Of a DNA stretch of 64,000 nt, positions 19,344 to 27,106 are shown piece by piece. The number at the start of each line of letters is the position of its first letter. The stretch's first letter is position 1. The stretch spans positions 3,552,501 to 3,616,500 of the forward strand of contig NZ_CP066369.1 in assembly GCF_016406305.1 (NCBI RefSeq), in the 5' to 3' direction. The notes beneath the pieces are model-generated. The model did not search any database and was not told where the DNA came from. It saw only the letters and a list, made by a program, of their open reading frames with translations. A program made the position numbers and the translations under genes. This stretch comes from Shewanella putrefaciens (GTDB lineage: Bacteria; Pseudomonadota; Gammaproteobacteria; Enterobacterales; Shewanellaceae).

Positions 19344-21068
19344 ATGCAAGACAACAGCTTAACCCCCTTAGCGGCTAAACCTAGCCGCCTAGGTTGGTTC
19401 GATGATGCCCTATTACTGGGCATTATGGCCGTATTAGCAGGTTGCGGCCTGATTTACGAATATCTGTTATCCCACTATGCGGGCCGCATTTTAGGGGCGT
19501 TAGAAGCCGCCATCTACACTATGATCGGCTTGATGATAGTCTCCATGGGCTTAGGTGCCTTTGCCGCCCGTAAGATCCGTGATGCCTTTACTGGTTTTGT
19601 GATTTTAGAACTCACGGTCGCACTCTGTGGCTCATTGGCCATTCTTATCACCGCCGCCGTGATTGGTTTTGGCCAGCAGCTGCCCATGTTGATCGCCAGT
19701 ACCTTAGGCTTACCACCGGATCAACTCCCCGAAGGCGGTGTGATTGGTCAACTACAGAAACTCAGCGAATATTTACCCTATGTATGGGGCGTATTACTGG
19801 GCCTGATAATTGGTATGGAAATCCCACTGATCGCAAGAGTTCGCCAGTCCCTTTCGGACGAACATTTGCTGCATAACGCTGGGACGATTTACGGCGCCGA
19901 TTATATAGGTGCAGGCATAGGTGCCGCCATTTGGGTGGGCTTTATGCTCGCCATCGATATTCAACTCGCCGCGGCCTTAACCGCCAGTTTCAACCTGCTG
20001 GCGGGTTTTGTGTTTATCTGGCGCTTCTGGTCCAAAATCCACCGACCTAAGCTTCTATTAACCGGGCACTTTCTGGTCACAGGAGTCTTGTTGATACTCG
20101 CAACCCAGGGCCCGCAATGGGAGCAGCACTTCAATAATTTGCTCTATAAAGATAAAGTGATTTACAGTAAAGCGACTCGGTTTCAACAACTTACCTTTAC
20201 TGAACGCCTGCGTGGGAACGGCCTGCCGCCCATTTATGCTTTATATATCAATGGCCGTCTGCAGTTTTCTAGTATTGATGAGCATATTTACCACGCGTTT
20301 CTGGTACACCCCACACTCGCGGCCAGTGCTCGCCATAACAAAGTATTGATTATTGGCGGCGGTGACGGACTGGGTCTCAAACAAGTGCTGCGCTGGCAGC
20401 CTGAGCAAGTTACCCTGCTCGATCTGGATGCGGCGCTGGTGCAACTGTTTAAAGCCCCCGATACCGATATGCCCGACAGATTGAGTCGCGCCATGTTGGC
20501 ACTTAATGGCGATGCCTTTAACGATCCCCGCGTCACAGTGATCCATGATGATGCCTTTAATGGCGTCGATAAACTGATTGCCACGGGCGTGAAATACGAT
20601 GCGATTATTGTGGACTTGCCCGATCCGAGTCACCCAGATCTGAATAAGCTCTACTCGGACTATTTTTACCGTAAATTACAGGAACTAATGAGCCATGATG
20701 GCGCTCTGACAGTACAGTCAACCTCGCCTTACCATGCTCAGATGGCATTTATATCGATAGCAAAAACCTTGGCATTAGCGGGATTTGACGTCAAACAGTA
20801 CCATCATAATGTGCCCAGTTTCGGTGAATGGGGCTGGAGTATTGCAACATTAAGCGGCAAAGATGCCCAGCATAGGTTGGCCGAGCTTAAGGCTCTGCCT
20901 ATAAAAGATGATTGGTTAACCTTAGGTTTGGTGAACGGAGCCTTTGAGTTTCCGGCCAACTTTTACCAAGGTGCCGCCAATATCAAACCTAATGAACTCG
21001 GATCGTTGCAGTTGTACCACTACCATCTACAGGCTTGGTCCGAAACCCAAGGACTGGAACTTTTTTAA
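19344..21068 (+). CDS. Membrane-anchored aminopropyltransferase (spermidine-synthase-like)
   Basis: A 574-residue fusion of an N-terminal membrane domain (six to eight helices, about 20-245) with a C-terminal SAM-type methyltransferase-fold domain (about 290-520) of the spermidine-synthase family. The dcSAM/SAM site is KVLIIGGGDGLGLKQ followed by LLDLDAAL; the catalytic-loop Asp sits in IIVDLPDPSHPDLNKLYS. It may transfer aminopropyl groups to a polyamine or another amine at the membrane. It is tied to DUF350 by 4-base spacing. The enzyme could modify a metabolite or peptide rather than make bulk spermidine; no speD is near. Confidence 0.88.
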   Translation: MQDNSLTPLAAKPSRLGWFDDALLLGIMAVLAGCGLIYEYLLSHYAGRILGALEAAIYTMIGLMIVSMGLGAFAARKIRDAFTGFVILELTVALCGSLAILITAAVIGFGQQLPMLIASTLGLPPDQLPEGGVIGQLQKLSEYLPYVWGVLLGLIIGMEIPLIARVRQSLSDEHLLHNAGTIYGADYIGAGIGAAIWVGFMLAIDIQLAAALTASFNLLAGFVFIWRFWSKIHRPKLLLTGHFLVTGVLLILATQGPQWEQHFNNLLYKDKVIYSKATRFQQLTFTERLRGNGLPPIYALYINGRLQFSSIDEHIYHAFLVHPTLAASARHNKVLIIGGGDGLGLKQVLRWQPEQVTLLDLDAALVQLFKAPDTDMPDRLSRAMLALNGDAFNDPRVTVIHDDAFNGVDKLIATGVKYDAIIVDLPDPSHPDLNKLYSDYFYRKLQELMSHDGALTVQSTSPYHAQMAFISIAKTLALAGFDVKQYHHNVPSFGEWGWSIATLSGKDAQHRLAELKALPIKDDWLTLGLVNGAFEFPANFYQGAANIKPNELGSLQLYHYHLQAWSETQGLELF

Positions 21069-21084
21069 CGGATAAAGATAGTGC

Positions 21085-21112
21085 TTGACATATTATGTCT
21101 TAGTGCTATCTT
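21085..21112 (+). promoter_or_regulatory. Internal promoter of yjfI-pspA
   Basis: Consensus -35 TTGACA (21085-21090) and TATCTT (21107-21112), spacing 16. The -35 is embedded in operator site 2, and site 3 lies just past the expected transcription start, an arrangement typical of repression. Confidence 0.6.
21087..21099. promoter_or_regulatory. Palindromic operator GACATATTATGTC, site 2
   Basis: Identical to site 1 at 17243. Together with site 3 it forms a 15-base perfect inverted repeat (TTGACATATTATGTC and its complement) with 21 bases between the arms. Confidence 0.75.
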
Positions 21113-21120
21113 TGAACACA

Positions 21121-21133
21121 GACATAATATGTC
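21121..21133. promoter_or_regulatory. Palindromic operator GACATAATATGTC, site 3
   Basis: Same palindrome read on the opposite strand, centred 34 bp after site 2 and 14 bp before the yjfI start codon. Confidence 0.75.
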
Positions 21134-21146
21134 AATAAGGACAAAT

Positions 21147-21560
21147 ATGAATATCCATACCCTTGCCAATCACCTCAACAGTCTTGGCAACAACAGCCAA
21201 ACAGGCTTTCAATTCGATTGTTATCCTATTGATGGCGAAGTCGAAGTATTGCAAGTGAATGTGGTTGGCCGTGAAGAAATCCCGGTATTCGTATCGGTGA
21301 CGGATAACCAGATTCTCTGCATCAGTTACCTGTGGGGCGAGAACGAAGTAAACCAAGAACGTCGCAGTGAAATGTTTGAGACCATGCTAGAACTCAACAT
21401 TCCAATGCCCCTGTCAGCCTTTGCGAAAATTGATGACAAATACGTGGTTTACGGCGCGCTATCACTGCAATCTAGCATGCTCGAAATCGAGCAAGAATTA
21501 GCAGTTTTATCCGATAACTGCTTAGAGGTTATCGATGAAATGGTCGACTATCTGAAATAA
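21147..21560 (+). CDS. YjfI family protein (DUF2170)
   Basis: A soluble, acidic protein of 137 residues that matches the DUF2170/YjfI family (E. coli yjfI precedes the pspA-like yjfJ). The start is fixed by AAGGA six bases before the ATG at 21147; the upstream in-frame GTG at 21081 would overlap the promoter and operator and is rejected. The biochemical function is unknown. It stands immediately before the PspA-like gene (11 bases) and is controlled by the promoter with two operators upstream. It is probably a co-factor or regulator of the PspA-like protein, by analogy of gene order only. Confidence 0.87.
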   Translation: MNIHTLANHLNSLGNNSQTGFQFDCYPIDGEVEVLQVNVVGREEIPVFVSVTDNQILCISYLWGENEVNQERRSEMFETMLELNIPMPLSAFAKIDDKYVVYGALSLQSSMLEIEQELAVLSDNCLEVIDEMVDYLK

Positions 21561-21571
21561 GGAGCCACAAA

Positions 21572-22261
21572 ATGGGCATTCTGAATAAAATTTTGACAGC
21601 GTTTCGCGGTGGTGCCACCGAAGTTGGCCAAAGCATCGTTGACGCAAACTCAACCCGTATTTTCGAACAGGAAATCCGTGACGCCGAGAAACATTTAACC
21701 AACGCTAAGCGCGAGCTGACCGATGTGATGGCAAAAGAAATGCAAGCCAGCCGTGAAATCGATCGCTTGAAGCGTTCAATTGCCGAACACGAAGGGTATG
21801 CAACCCAAGCGCTCGATAAAGGTAACGAAGCCTTAGCTATTGAAGTGGCTGAAAAAATTGCCGAGCTTGATCAGCAATTAGCCGAGCAGCAAAGCGCCAA
21901 CGACAGCTTCAGTGCCCATGCACTGCGTCTGAAGGATTTAGTGAAGAAAACCGAGCGTCAACTGTCTGATTATCAGCGTCAGTTGAGCATGGTGAAAACC
22001 ACTGAGAGCGTGCAAAAAGCCACGGCAACCATTACCGACTCTTTCGCTTCTAGCAACTCTAAGCTGCTGAATGCTAAAGATTCATTAGAACGTATCAAGG
22101 CTCGTCAACAACAGTTTGATGACAGATTAAAAGCCGCTGAAACCTTAGCCGAAGAAAACAGTGATAAGTCACTGCAAGCTAAATTAGCCGAAGCGGGAAT
22201 TGGCGAGCAAAAGTCTAATGCTAATGCCGTGCTTGACCGTATCAAAGCACGTAAAAGCTAA
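21572..22261 (+). CDS. PspA/IM30 family protein (YjfJ-like)
   Basis: A 229-residue, almost wholly helical coiled-coil protein of the PspA/IM30/ESCRT-III-like family, which polymerises on stressed membranes. Heptad-rich segments run from about 25 to 205 (IFEQEIRDAEKHLTNAKREL, AEKIAELDQQLAEQQSANDS). The family N-terminus differs from PspA proper: MGILNKILTAFRGGATEVGQ is typical of the YjfJ branch. It has a strong ribosome site (AAGGAG) and follows yjfI by 11 bases. No pspB/C/F genes are near, so this branch is regulated differently from the classical phage-shock operon. Confidence 0.92.
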   Translation: MGILNKILTAFRGGATEVGQSIVDANSTRIFEQEIRDAEKHLTNAKRELTDVMAKEMQASREIDRLKRSIAEHEGYATQALDKGNEALAIEVAEKIAELDQQLAEQQSANDSFSAHALRLKDLVKKTERQLSDYQRQLSMVKTTESVQKATATITDSFASSNSKLLNAKDSLERIKARQQQFDDRLKAAETLAEENSDKSLQAKLAEAGIGEQKSNANAVLDRIKARKS

Positions 22262-22274
22262 GTAATACATGAGC

Positions 22275-22328
22275 AAATGCCGGGCTTCAATGGGATCATC
22301 ACCCCCCTATTGAGCTCGGCATTTTTTT
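22275..22328 (+). terminator. Intrinsic terminator after the PspA-like gene
   Basis: Stem AAATGCCG/CGGCATTT extended by GCTTCAAT/ATTGAGC, followed by T7. It would end the yjfI-pspA transcript; yjfK downstream would need read-through or its own promoter. Confidence 0.85.
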
Positions 22329-22374
22329 GCTTTATTCGCAATTGGATCTTAGCCCGTGATATTTTGCAGCCTAT

Positions 22375-22446
22375 GGCTAACTATGTCGTTATGACTAATT
22401 ATGCCGTTATGGCTAACTATGCCGTTATGGCGAGCTAGGCCGTATT
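22375..22446. repeat. Tandem repeat, 18 bp x 4
   Basis: Four imperfect units of GGCTAACTATGCCGTTAT ending 40 bases before the yjfK start. The first three differ at one to three positions; the fourth is degenerate. Confidence 0.85.
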
Positions 22447-22485
22447 GGATTTTGCCGCACACGGGCGCCGTCATTAGGAGTGAAT

Positions 22486-23139
22486 ATGGGATTTTTCAAC
22501 AGTATTTTTGGCAAAAAAGCGCCCCCACAGCGCGAGCTCAATCACCCATCAGCGCTCAATGTGGGGGATATGATCTCCATCGATAACAGCTTTGCTTTGC
22601 CCGCACAATTACGCGGCCAACAGCTTAAGGTCGAAGCCGTCAACACCTATGAGTTTGAACGCCGTCAGCAGGCAGAATGGGTGCTCAAGGGCCATGGCAG
22701 TGACACCATTTATTTAAGCATTGAAGAGGACGATGAAACCTACCTCGCCTTCTCCTTAAAGATTTCTCGCTCCCAGGTGGAACAGATTTTCGATTTGGAG
22801 CAATTTAGTACTCTGTTTGATGAGCCAGGCCATGCCGCACTACTGACCCAGGAATTACCCGCAGATATCGCGAGTCAACTGGAGCAATGGCTTGGGAAAC
22901 AGTACCACCAAGTGACTTTTGCCGCCTTTGGTTACTTTCACCGTGAAGATTACCGCAATCTTAAGCCGCCCCAAGATGCCAATGGTGCCACGGGTGAACC
23001 CTTTGAATATTATCTCTTACTCGATGATGACGAGAGCCGCGCGCTGGAAGTTGAAGTCTACGAAGGTGGCGATACCGATGTTGTATTAACCCTGTATAGA
23101 CCAATCACAGACATTAGAGACTACTGGCCTGGTAAGTAG
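22486..23139 (+). CDS. YjfK family protein (DUF2491)
   Basis: Soluble 217-residue protein matching DUF2491/YjfK, the third member of the E. coli yjfIJK set. It opens with MGFFNSIFGKKAPPQREL and contains an acidic region with many Asp/Glu pairs (SIEEDDETYLAFS, LLLDDDESRALEVEVYEGGD). The start is the ATG at 22486, with AGGAG five bases before. It is separated from the PspA gene by a terminator and an 18-bp tandem repeat. Function unknown; linked to membrane stress by neighbourhood. Confidence 0.85.
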   Translation: MGFFNSIFGKKAPPQRELNHPSALNVGDMISIDNSFALPAQLRGQQLKVEAVNTYEFERRQQAEWVLKGHGSDTIYLSIEEDDETYLAFSLKISRSQVEQIFDLEQFSTLFDEPGHAALLTQELPADIASQLEQWLGKQYHQVTFAAFGYFHREDYRNLKPPQDANGATGEPFEYYLLLDDDESRALEVEVYEGGDTDVVLTLYRPITDIRDYWPGK

Positions 23140-23151
23140 TGGTTAGAATAA

Positions 23152-23178
23152 GATAAAGTGCGAGGCTCGCACTTTATC
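23152..23178. other. Perfect hairpin after yjfK
   Basis: Perfect 13-base inverted repeat GATAAAGTGCGAG and its complement around one central base. There is no T-run, so it is either a weak terminator, an RNA stabiliser or an operator. Confidence 0.6.
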
Positions 23179-23195
23179 GCTAAGCGAAATACAAT

Positions 23196-23231
23196 CGCCA
23201 AAGACGCCAAAGACGCCAAAGACGCCAAAGA
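23196..23231. repeat. Tandem repeat, 9 bp x 4
   Basis: Four exact copies of CGCCAAAGA in the spacer before the small ribbon-helix-helix-like gene. Confidence 0.9.
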
Positions 23232-23322
23232 TCATCGCGAATACAGTTCCTAAATACAATCTCAGTGTGTAGTCTCGCTATAGTTAGTGATATAAATGGT
23301 TGATAGCAATAGGTAATACGTA

Positions 23323-23652
23323 ATGAGCAAAACGAAAAACCCACTTCCAGAACAATGGTTGAAGAATCAACAGGCCGCCAAGGCGACGCAAGTGGCATTC
23401 GATCTCGATGAAAAATTTCAATACTCTATCCGTAAAGCGGCACTGGATGCGGGTGTGAGCCCTTCGGATCAAATCCGTACCATTTTAGGCCTCAGCGTAT
23501 CAAAACGCCCGACTCGTCCACGCTTAACCGTATCCCTCAATGCCGAAGACTATGTACAACTCGCCGAAAAATATGGCCTTAGTGCCGATGCGCAATTGGA
23601 AATTAAGCGCCGAGTTCTAGATGATTTAGTGCACTTCGTCGATAAAAAATGA
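23323..23652 (+). CDS. Small protein with two ribbon-helix-helix-like units
   Basis: A 109-residue basic protein not known to me by name. Residues ~21-57 fit the strand-helix-helix pattern of the MetJ/Arc fold: strand TQVAFDLDEK, helix YSIRKAALDAG, turn VSPSD, helix QIRTILGL. Residues ~66-103 repeat the pattern: strand RLTVSLNAED, helix YVQLAEKYG, turn LSADA, helix QLEIKRRVLDDL. If both fold, one chain would form the whole DNA-binding unit that normally needs a dimer. It lies in the yjf stress cluster between yjfK and the K+ channel gene, so it is a candidate regulator of the three GACATAWTATGTC palindromes. The domain call is by eye and needs structure prediction. Confidence 0.7.
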   Translation: MSKTKNPLPEQWLKNQQAAKATQVAFDLDEKFQYSIRKAALDAGVSPSDQIRTILGLSVSKRPTRPRLTVSLNAEDYVQLAEKYGLSADAQLEIKRRVLDDLVHFVDKK

Positions 23653-23788
23653 GCGAGGGCAGTGTCTGGCTATGGTCATTATGTAGTGCAGTTAATACCC
23701 AAGTGATAGCCCATCATTTATCACAAAGTTAATTTACTCATAGGGTAAAGTCTTTTACCTTAGCGACTTACCGCACAACACAGGGATC

Positions 23789-24622
23789 ATGTTAAGCATG
23801 ACTGATAAAACCCCTTGGTCACTCCGTACGCTCGGTGGCCCTTCTCCCTTCGAGCTAGCTATGATGTTGTTATCATTGCTATCTGTGGTCATAGTGCTGG
23901 TTATGACCTTTGGTCGCCTCGATGGTGAAACCTATCGGTTACTGTTTTTTATTGATACGACCATTTGCTTGATTTTCATGGCTAATTTTTTTATTGGCCT
24001 GTTTCGAGCCCGGGATAAAACCTATTATCTGCGCCATCATTGGATTGATTTTATTGCCAGTATTCCGGCAATTGAAGCCCTACGTATCGCCCGAGTATTC
24101 CAAATCCTCAGGGTTATCCGGCTGATCCGCATGAGCCGTTCCCTACTCTTACCTCTAATAAAACAGCGTAAACAAACCACCTTAGCTAGCCTATTGGTCG
24201 CCATGGTGACTATCCTCACCTTTGCCTCAATCATTATTTTACTCGTCGAAAGCGGCACCGAAGGCGCGAATATTCAAACCGCCGAACAAGCCATTTGGTG
24301 GGCCTTAGTCACTATTTCGACCGTAGGTTATGGGGATTATTACCCGGTCAGCACCGCAGGCCATATCGTCGGCGGCATAGTTATCGTGAGTGGCGTCAGC
24401 TTCTTCGGGGTGATTTCAGGTTATATGGCATCGGTATTTGTCGCGCCCGATGAAACCGAGAGACAGGAACGCCAAGACGCCCATAAGGCCGAAATCAAGT
24501 CAGAGTTAGAAGTCGCGCTAGCGAGGATGGAGGAGAGTCAAAAACAAATGGAGCAAAATCAAGCACAAATGCTGGCTAAAATTGCCGAACTAAAACAGGC
24601 ATTAGAAGATAAAAAACACTAG
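23789..24622 (+). CDS. Voltage-gated-type potassium channel
   Basis: A 277-residue ion channel with a VIC-superfamily layout: six hydrophobic segments between ~25 and 215, an S4-like segment with spaced Arg residues (ALRIARVFQILRVIRLIRMSR) and the selectivity filter TISTVGYGDYYPVS. A C-terminal coiled coil (about 225-277, rich in Glu, Gln and Lys) probably tetramerises the channel. ATG start at 23789, with a second ATG at 23798 possible. It ends 35 bases before the convergent ygiF gene. The position at the end of the PspA/YjfI cluster suggests a role in membrane-potential homeostasis, which is inference. Confidence 0.9.
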   Translation: MLSMTDKTPWSLRTLGGPSPFELAMMLLSLLSVVIVLVMTFGRLDGETYRLLFFIDTTICLIFMANFFIGLFRARDKTYYLRHHWIDFIASIPAIEALRIARVFQILRVIRLIRMSRSLLLPLIKQRKQTTLASLLVAMVTILTFASIIILLVESGTEGANIQTAEQAIWWALVTISTVGYGDYYPVSTAGHIVGGIVIVSGVSFFGVISGYMASVFVAPDETERQERQDAHKAEIKSELEVALARMEESQKQMEQNQAQMLAKIAELKQALEDKKH

Positions 24623-24657
24623 AGCCCACTCCTTGGGCCCTATTCGTCACAATTAAA

Positions 24658-26169
24658 CTACCAATAGACCGTTTGCTGCAGCGCATTTTGTCTGGAGGAT
24701 TCCAAGGCGAAGAGTAAGCTTTGCTGTTTGTCCTCAAGCCATTCACTTAAATCCATTCCCAATTGCTGGGCCGTCCCGTTTAAGGTGTGATAACAGGCTA
24801 AGGTTTTGATCCCAAGTACTATGTCCTGCCAAGGGGCACGAAAAGCGTCACGGGATTTAGCCTCATATAACGCGCCATAGGCTTGCCCCACTTGAATGCT
24901 TTCATCCAATAGCCTTGCACACCCTAGGTAATCATCGCCCCCCAGAATTTTATCTAAAGGCATAGCATCGAGAACAGCCTGCCATGAGGCTTGCTGAGCC
25001 CTATCGGCATGTTGCTGTAACCCCAGCTCACCATTTAAGGGAATATTGCCCGCACTGATATTGAGTAGAATGTCGACAATCGCCAATTGCAATTGACCAT
25101 ACTCCACTTGTCGCCAAAGAGAAGGTAACTGCTCGCTGAGCTTAAGTTCATCCAACTGAGCACGCAGTTGCAGTGCTAATGTGCGACTTTCAGTGAGTCT
25201 ATTCACTAAAGCCTTTTGACTACCAAGCAAAGCCGTAAGCGATTGAGCCTTTTCAATAAAATCTAACTGAGGTTCGATATCCATAAACCGCTGCGCCAAG
25301 GTAGCATCGAGCAAATCAAACTGGGTTAAGGTCATCCGCAGTAAACGGATACAGGCCCGCATCCGCCACCAAAGGGCGATGCACGCTTCGTTATCAACCT
25401 CCTCCGTAATCATGCCCTCAAGCAGTTGCCAACGCTCGAGCGCGGTTTCGAGTAGCACCTGACAGGTGGTCGTGAGTTCTTGCTGATAGGGTTGGTGTAG
25501 ATTCATATCCACTGGCGTTGGCAGCGGTAGAAATTCGAGCGCGCTAAGCGCTAAGGGCTTTTGTTTACCCGCAAGTCGATAGCCGCGCTGCGCCTTACTG
25601 GCTTTACCTAAACGCACGGGAACGGCATTCGCCACCTGCAGCGCTAGGGTTAACAGTGCTTGAGTGTCACCACTGAGTAATTCAAATTCTAACTCGCATA
25701 GGGCTTCATGCTGTCCATTCGCGGTGATCTCCCCAACATCCAATGCGACTTCGATCACACTTTTGTCAATTTCAACATGCCAAGTACGGCGATAAAAATC
25801 GGTGTGAAAAACACAACTCAACTGAGCTTGGACGGCGGCAATATCTGCAGCCGCTGGCCAAATTGTGGCTGGGAATAGGCTTAAATCTGGGCTATCCGCT
25901 TGAATGGTTACATTATATTCAGGCCGGGAATGGATCCCCCCGACCACTTGTCCTGCGGTTTTTATGGTCTGTTCTTTATGCTCATCGTAACCCCGCACCC
26001 GCAATCCCATGTCCCAGCGACGTAACTGGAGGTCGGGTGTATCAAAATAACCATTTGCTAAACGACGTTTGCCTTGAGGTACGGAGCTATCGAGGCTATC
26101 TAACTTATTTATCAAGGATTCTTGGTATTGTGGCAGGAAAAACAGCTTTAATTCAATCTCAGCATTCAT
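24658..26169 (-). CDS. ygiF: CYTH-CHAD inorganic triphosphatase
   Basis: Cytosolic metal-dependent triphosphatase of 503 residues. The CYTH domain (about 1-200) begins with the ExExK motif as EIELKLF and contains the tunnel-lining Arg/Lys/Glu pattern (LRVRGYDEHKEQTIKTAG, LCELEFELLSG). The CHAD domain (about 215-490) is helical with conserved His/Arg and binds polyphosphate in related proteins. The start is placed at the ATG at 26169 so that the protein begins MNAEIELKLF as in homologues; an ATG at 26199 adds ten residues. In E. coli ygiF lies directly before glnE; the order is kept here but split by the stress cluster. It diverges from a Pho-box-controlled phosphate operon, which fits a polyphosphate link. 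Confidence 0.92.
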   Translation of the reverse strand: MNAEIELKLFFLPQYQESLINKLDSLDSSVPQGKRRLANGYFDTPDLQLRRWDMGLRVRGYDEHKEQTIKTAGQVVGGIHSRPEYNVTIQADSPDLSLFPATIWPAAADIAAVQAQLSCVFHTDFYRRTWHVEIDKSVIEVALDVGEITANGQHEALCELEFELLSGDTQALLTLALQVANAVPVRLGKASKAQRGYRLAGKQKPLALSALEFLPLPTPVDMNLHQPYQQELTTTCQVLLETALERWQLLEGMITEEVDNEACIALWWRMRACIRLLRMTLTQFDLLDATLAQRFMDIEPQLDFIEKAQSLTALLGSQKALVNRLTESRTLALQLRAQLDELKLSEQLPSLWRQVEYGQLQLAIVDILLNISAGNIPLNGELGLQQHADRAQQASWQAVLDAMPLDKILGGDDYLGCARLLDESIQVGQAYGALYEAKSRDAFRAPWQDIVLGIKTLACYHTLNGTAQQLGMDLSEWLEDKQQSLLFALESSRQNALQQTVYW

Positions 26170-26208
26170 TGCACGATCGCTCACTTTGTCATCAAACATT
26201 CACCCATG

Positions 26209-26244
26209 TGTCATCTTTAATTCATAATGTCACAAATGTGTCAT
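26209..26244 (+). promoter_or_regulatory. Tandem Pho boxes upstream of the DUF47-pit operon
   Basis: TGTCA-type half-sites spaced 11 bp: TGTCAT at 26209 with ATTCAT at 26220, and TGTCAC at 26228 with TGTCAT at 26239. The second pair matches the PhoB consensus (CTGTCATAAATCTGTCAC) at most positions. TAGGAT at ~26256 is a plausible -10. The region is shared with divergent ygiF. Confidence 0.65.
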
Positions 26245-26298
26245 AAAAATCCCTTAGGATTTGGTTTTGAAGTTGGTATAGAACCCGTTAGAATATAG

Positions 26299-26366
26299 CT
26301 GTGATTTTTTCTCAAAAAACACAGTTTCAATACGCGGACGCATAGGTTAACATGCGCCCGCTTTTT
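26299..26366 (+). promoter_or_regulatory. Leader hairpins with terminator, possible attenuator
   Basis: First hairpin CTGTG-A-TTTTTT/AAAAAA-CACAG (26299-26324). Second hairpin GCGGACGCAT/ATGCGCCCGC (26334-26361) followed by T5, a classic intrinsic terminator. It lies between the predicted promoter and the DUF47 gene start at 26401, with no plus-strand gene before it that it could serve. Confidence 0.55.
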
Positions 26367-26400
26367 CCAATCATGGAACAATCTAAATAGGTAAACGGCA

Positions 26401-27081
26401 ATGCCAGTAAACTCTATTTTGGGCGTGTTTGCAAAATCGCCAATTAAGCCTCTTCAAGAGCACATGGACAAGGTCTACGATTGCGCATCGTTACTGGTCC
26501 CCTTTTTTGAAGCCACTATCACAGGCAACTGGGATAATGCAGTTCAACTACGTAAGCAAATCAGTTTAGCCGAAAAGCAAGGTGATTCACTCAAACGTGA
26601 AATTCGTCTCACTCTGCCAAGCGGTTTGTTTATGCCGGTAGAACGTACTGATTTATTGGAACTATTAACTCAACAAGATAAAATCGCTAATAAAGCAAAA
26701 GACATCTCTGGTCGTGTTATCGGCCGTCAATTGCTTATCCCTCAGGTCATGCAAGTGCCTTTTATTGCCTATCTACAACGCTGTATTGATGCGGTAGGTC
26801 TGGCACAACAAGTCATTAACGAGCTAGAAGATCTATTAGAAACGGGTTTCCGCGGTCGTGAAGTCGACCTAGTGGCCAAAATGATCAACGAGCTCGATAT
26901 CATCGAAGAAGATACTGACGATTTACAAATTCAGTTACGCCGTCAGCTGTTCGCCCTGGAATCAGAATTGAATCCTGTCGATGTGATGTTCCTCTATAAA
27001 ACGATTGAATGGGTCGGTGGTCTTGCGGACCTCGCCGAACGCGTCGGGTCACGTCTTGAGCTTATGCTGGCTCGCGTTTAA
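26401..27081 (+). CDS. DUF47/TIGR00153 PhoU-like phosphate transport regulator
   Basis: A 226-residue helical protein of the DUF47 (TIGR00153) family, distantly related to PhoU. Metal-binding-like ED clusters are visible (ELDIIEEDTDDLQIQLRRQL near residues 160-180). Members sit before pit-type phosphate transporters and are thought to control them or coordinate phosphate storage. The pitA-like gene starts 25 bases downstream, so the two form an operon. Upstream lie tandem Pho boxes and a terminator-like leader hairpin. Confidence 0.93.
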   Translation: MPVNSILGVFAKSPIKPLQEHMDKVYDCASLLVPFFEATITGNWDNAVQLRKQISLAEKQGDSLKREIRLTLPSGLFMPVERTDLLELLTQQDKIANKAKDISGRVIGRQLLIPQVMQVPFIAYLQRCIDAVGLAQQVINELEDLLETGFRGREVDLVAKMINELDIIEEDTDDLQIQLRRQLFALESELNPVDVMFLYKTIEWVGGLADLAERVGSRLELMLARV

Positions 27082-27106
27082 TAAATAAGGTTATCAAGGT
27101 ATCAAT

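Noticed and set aside
21081..21146. Upstream GTG start for yjfI
   Set aside because: It would lie before the promoter -10 and the operators; the ATG at 21147 has a good ribosome site.
23152..23178. Perfect hairpin after yjfK as an intrinsic terminator
   Set aside because: No T-run follows, so it is listed only as a hairpin.
22375..23231. Short tandem repeats read as a possible CRISPR array
   Set aside because: Units of 9-18 bp are directly adjacent, with no spacers and no cas genes nearby.
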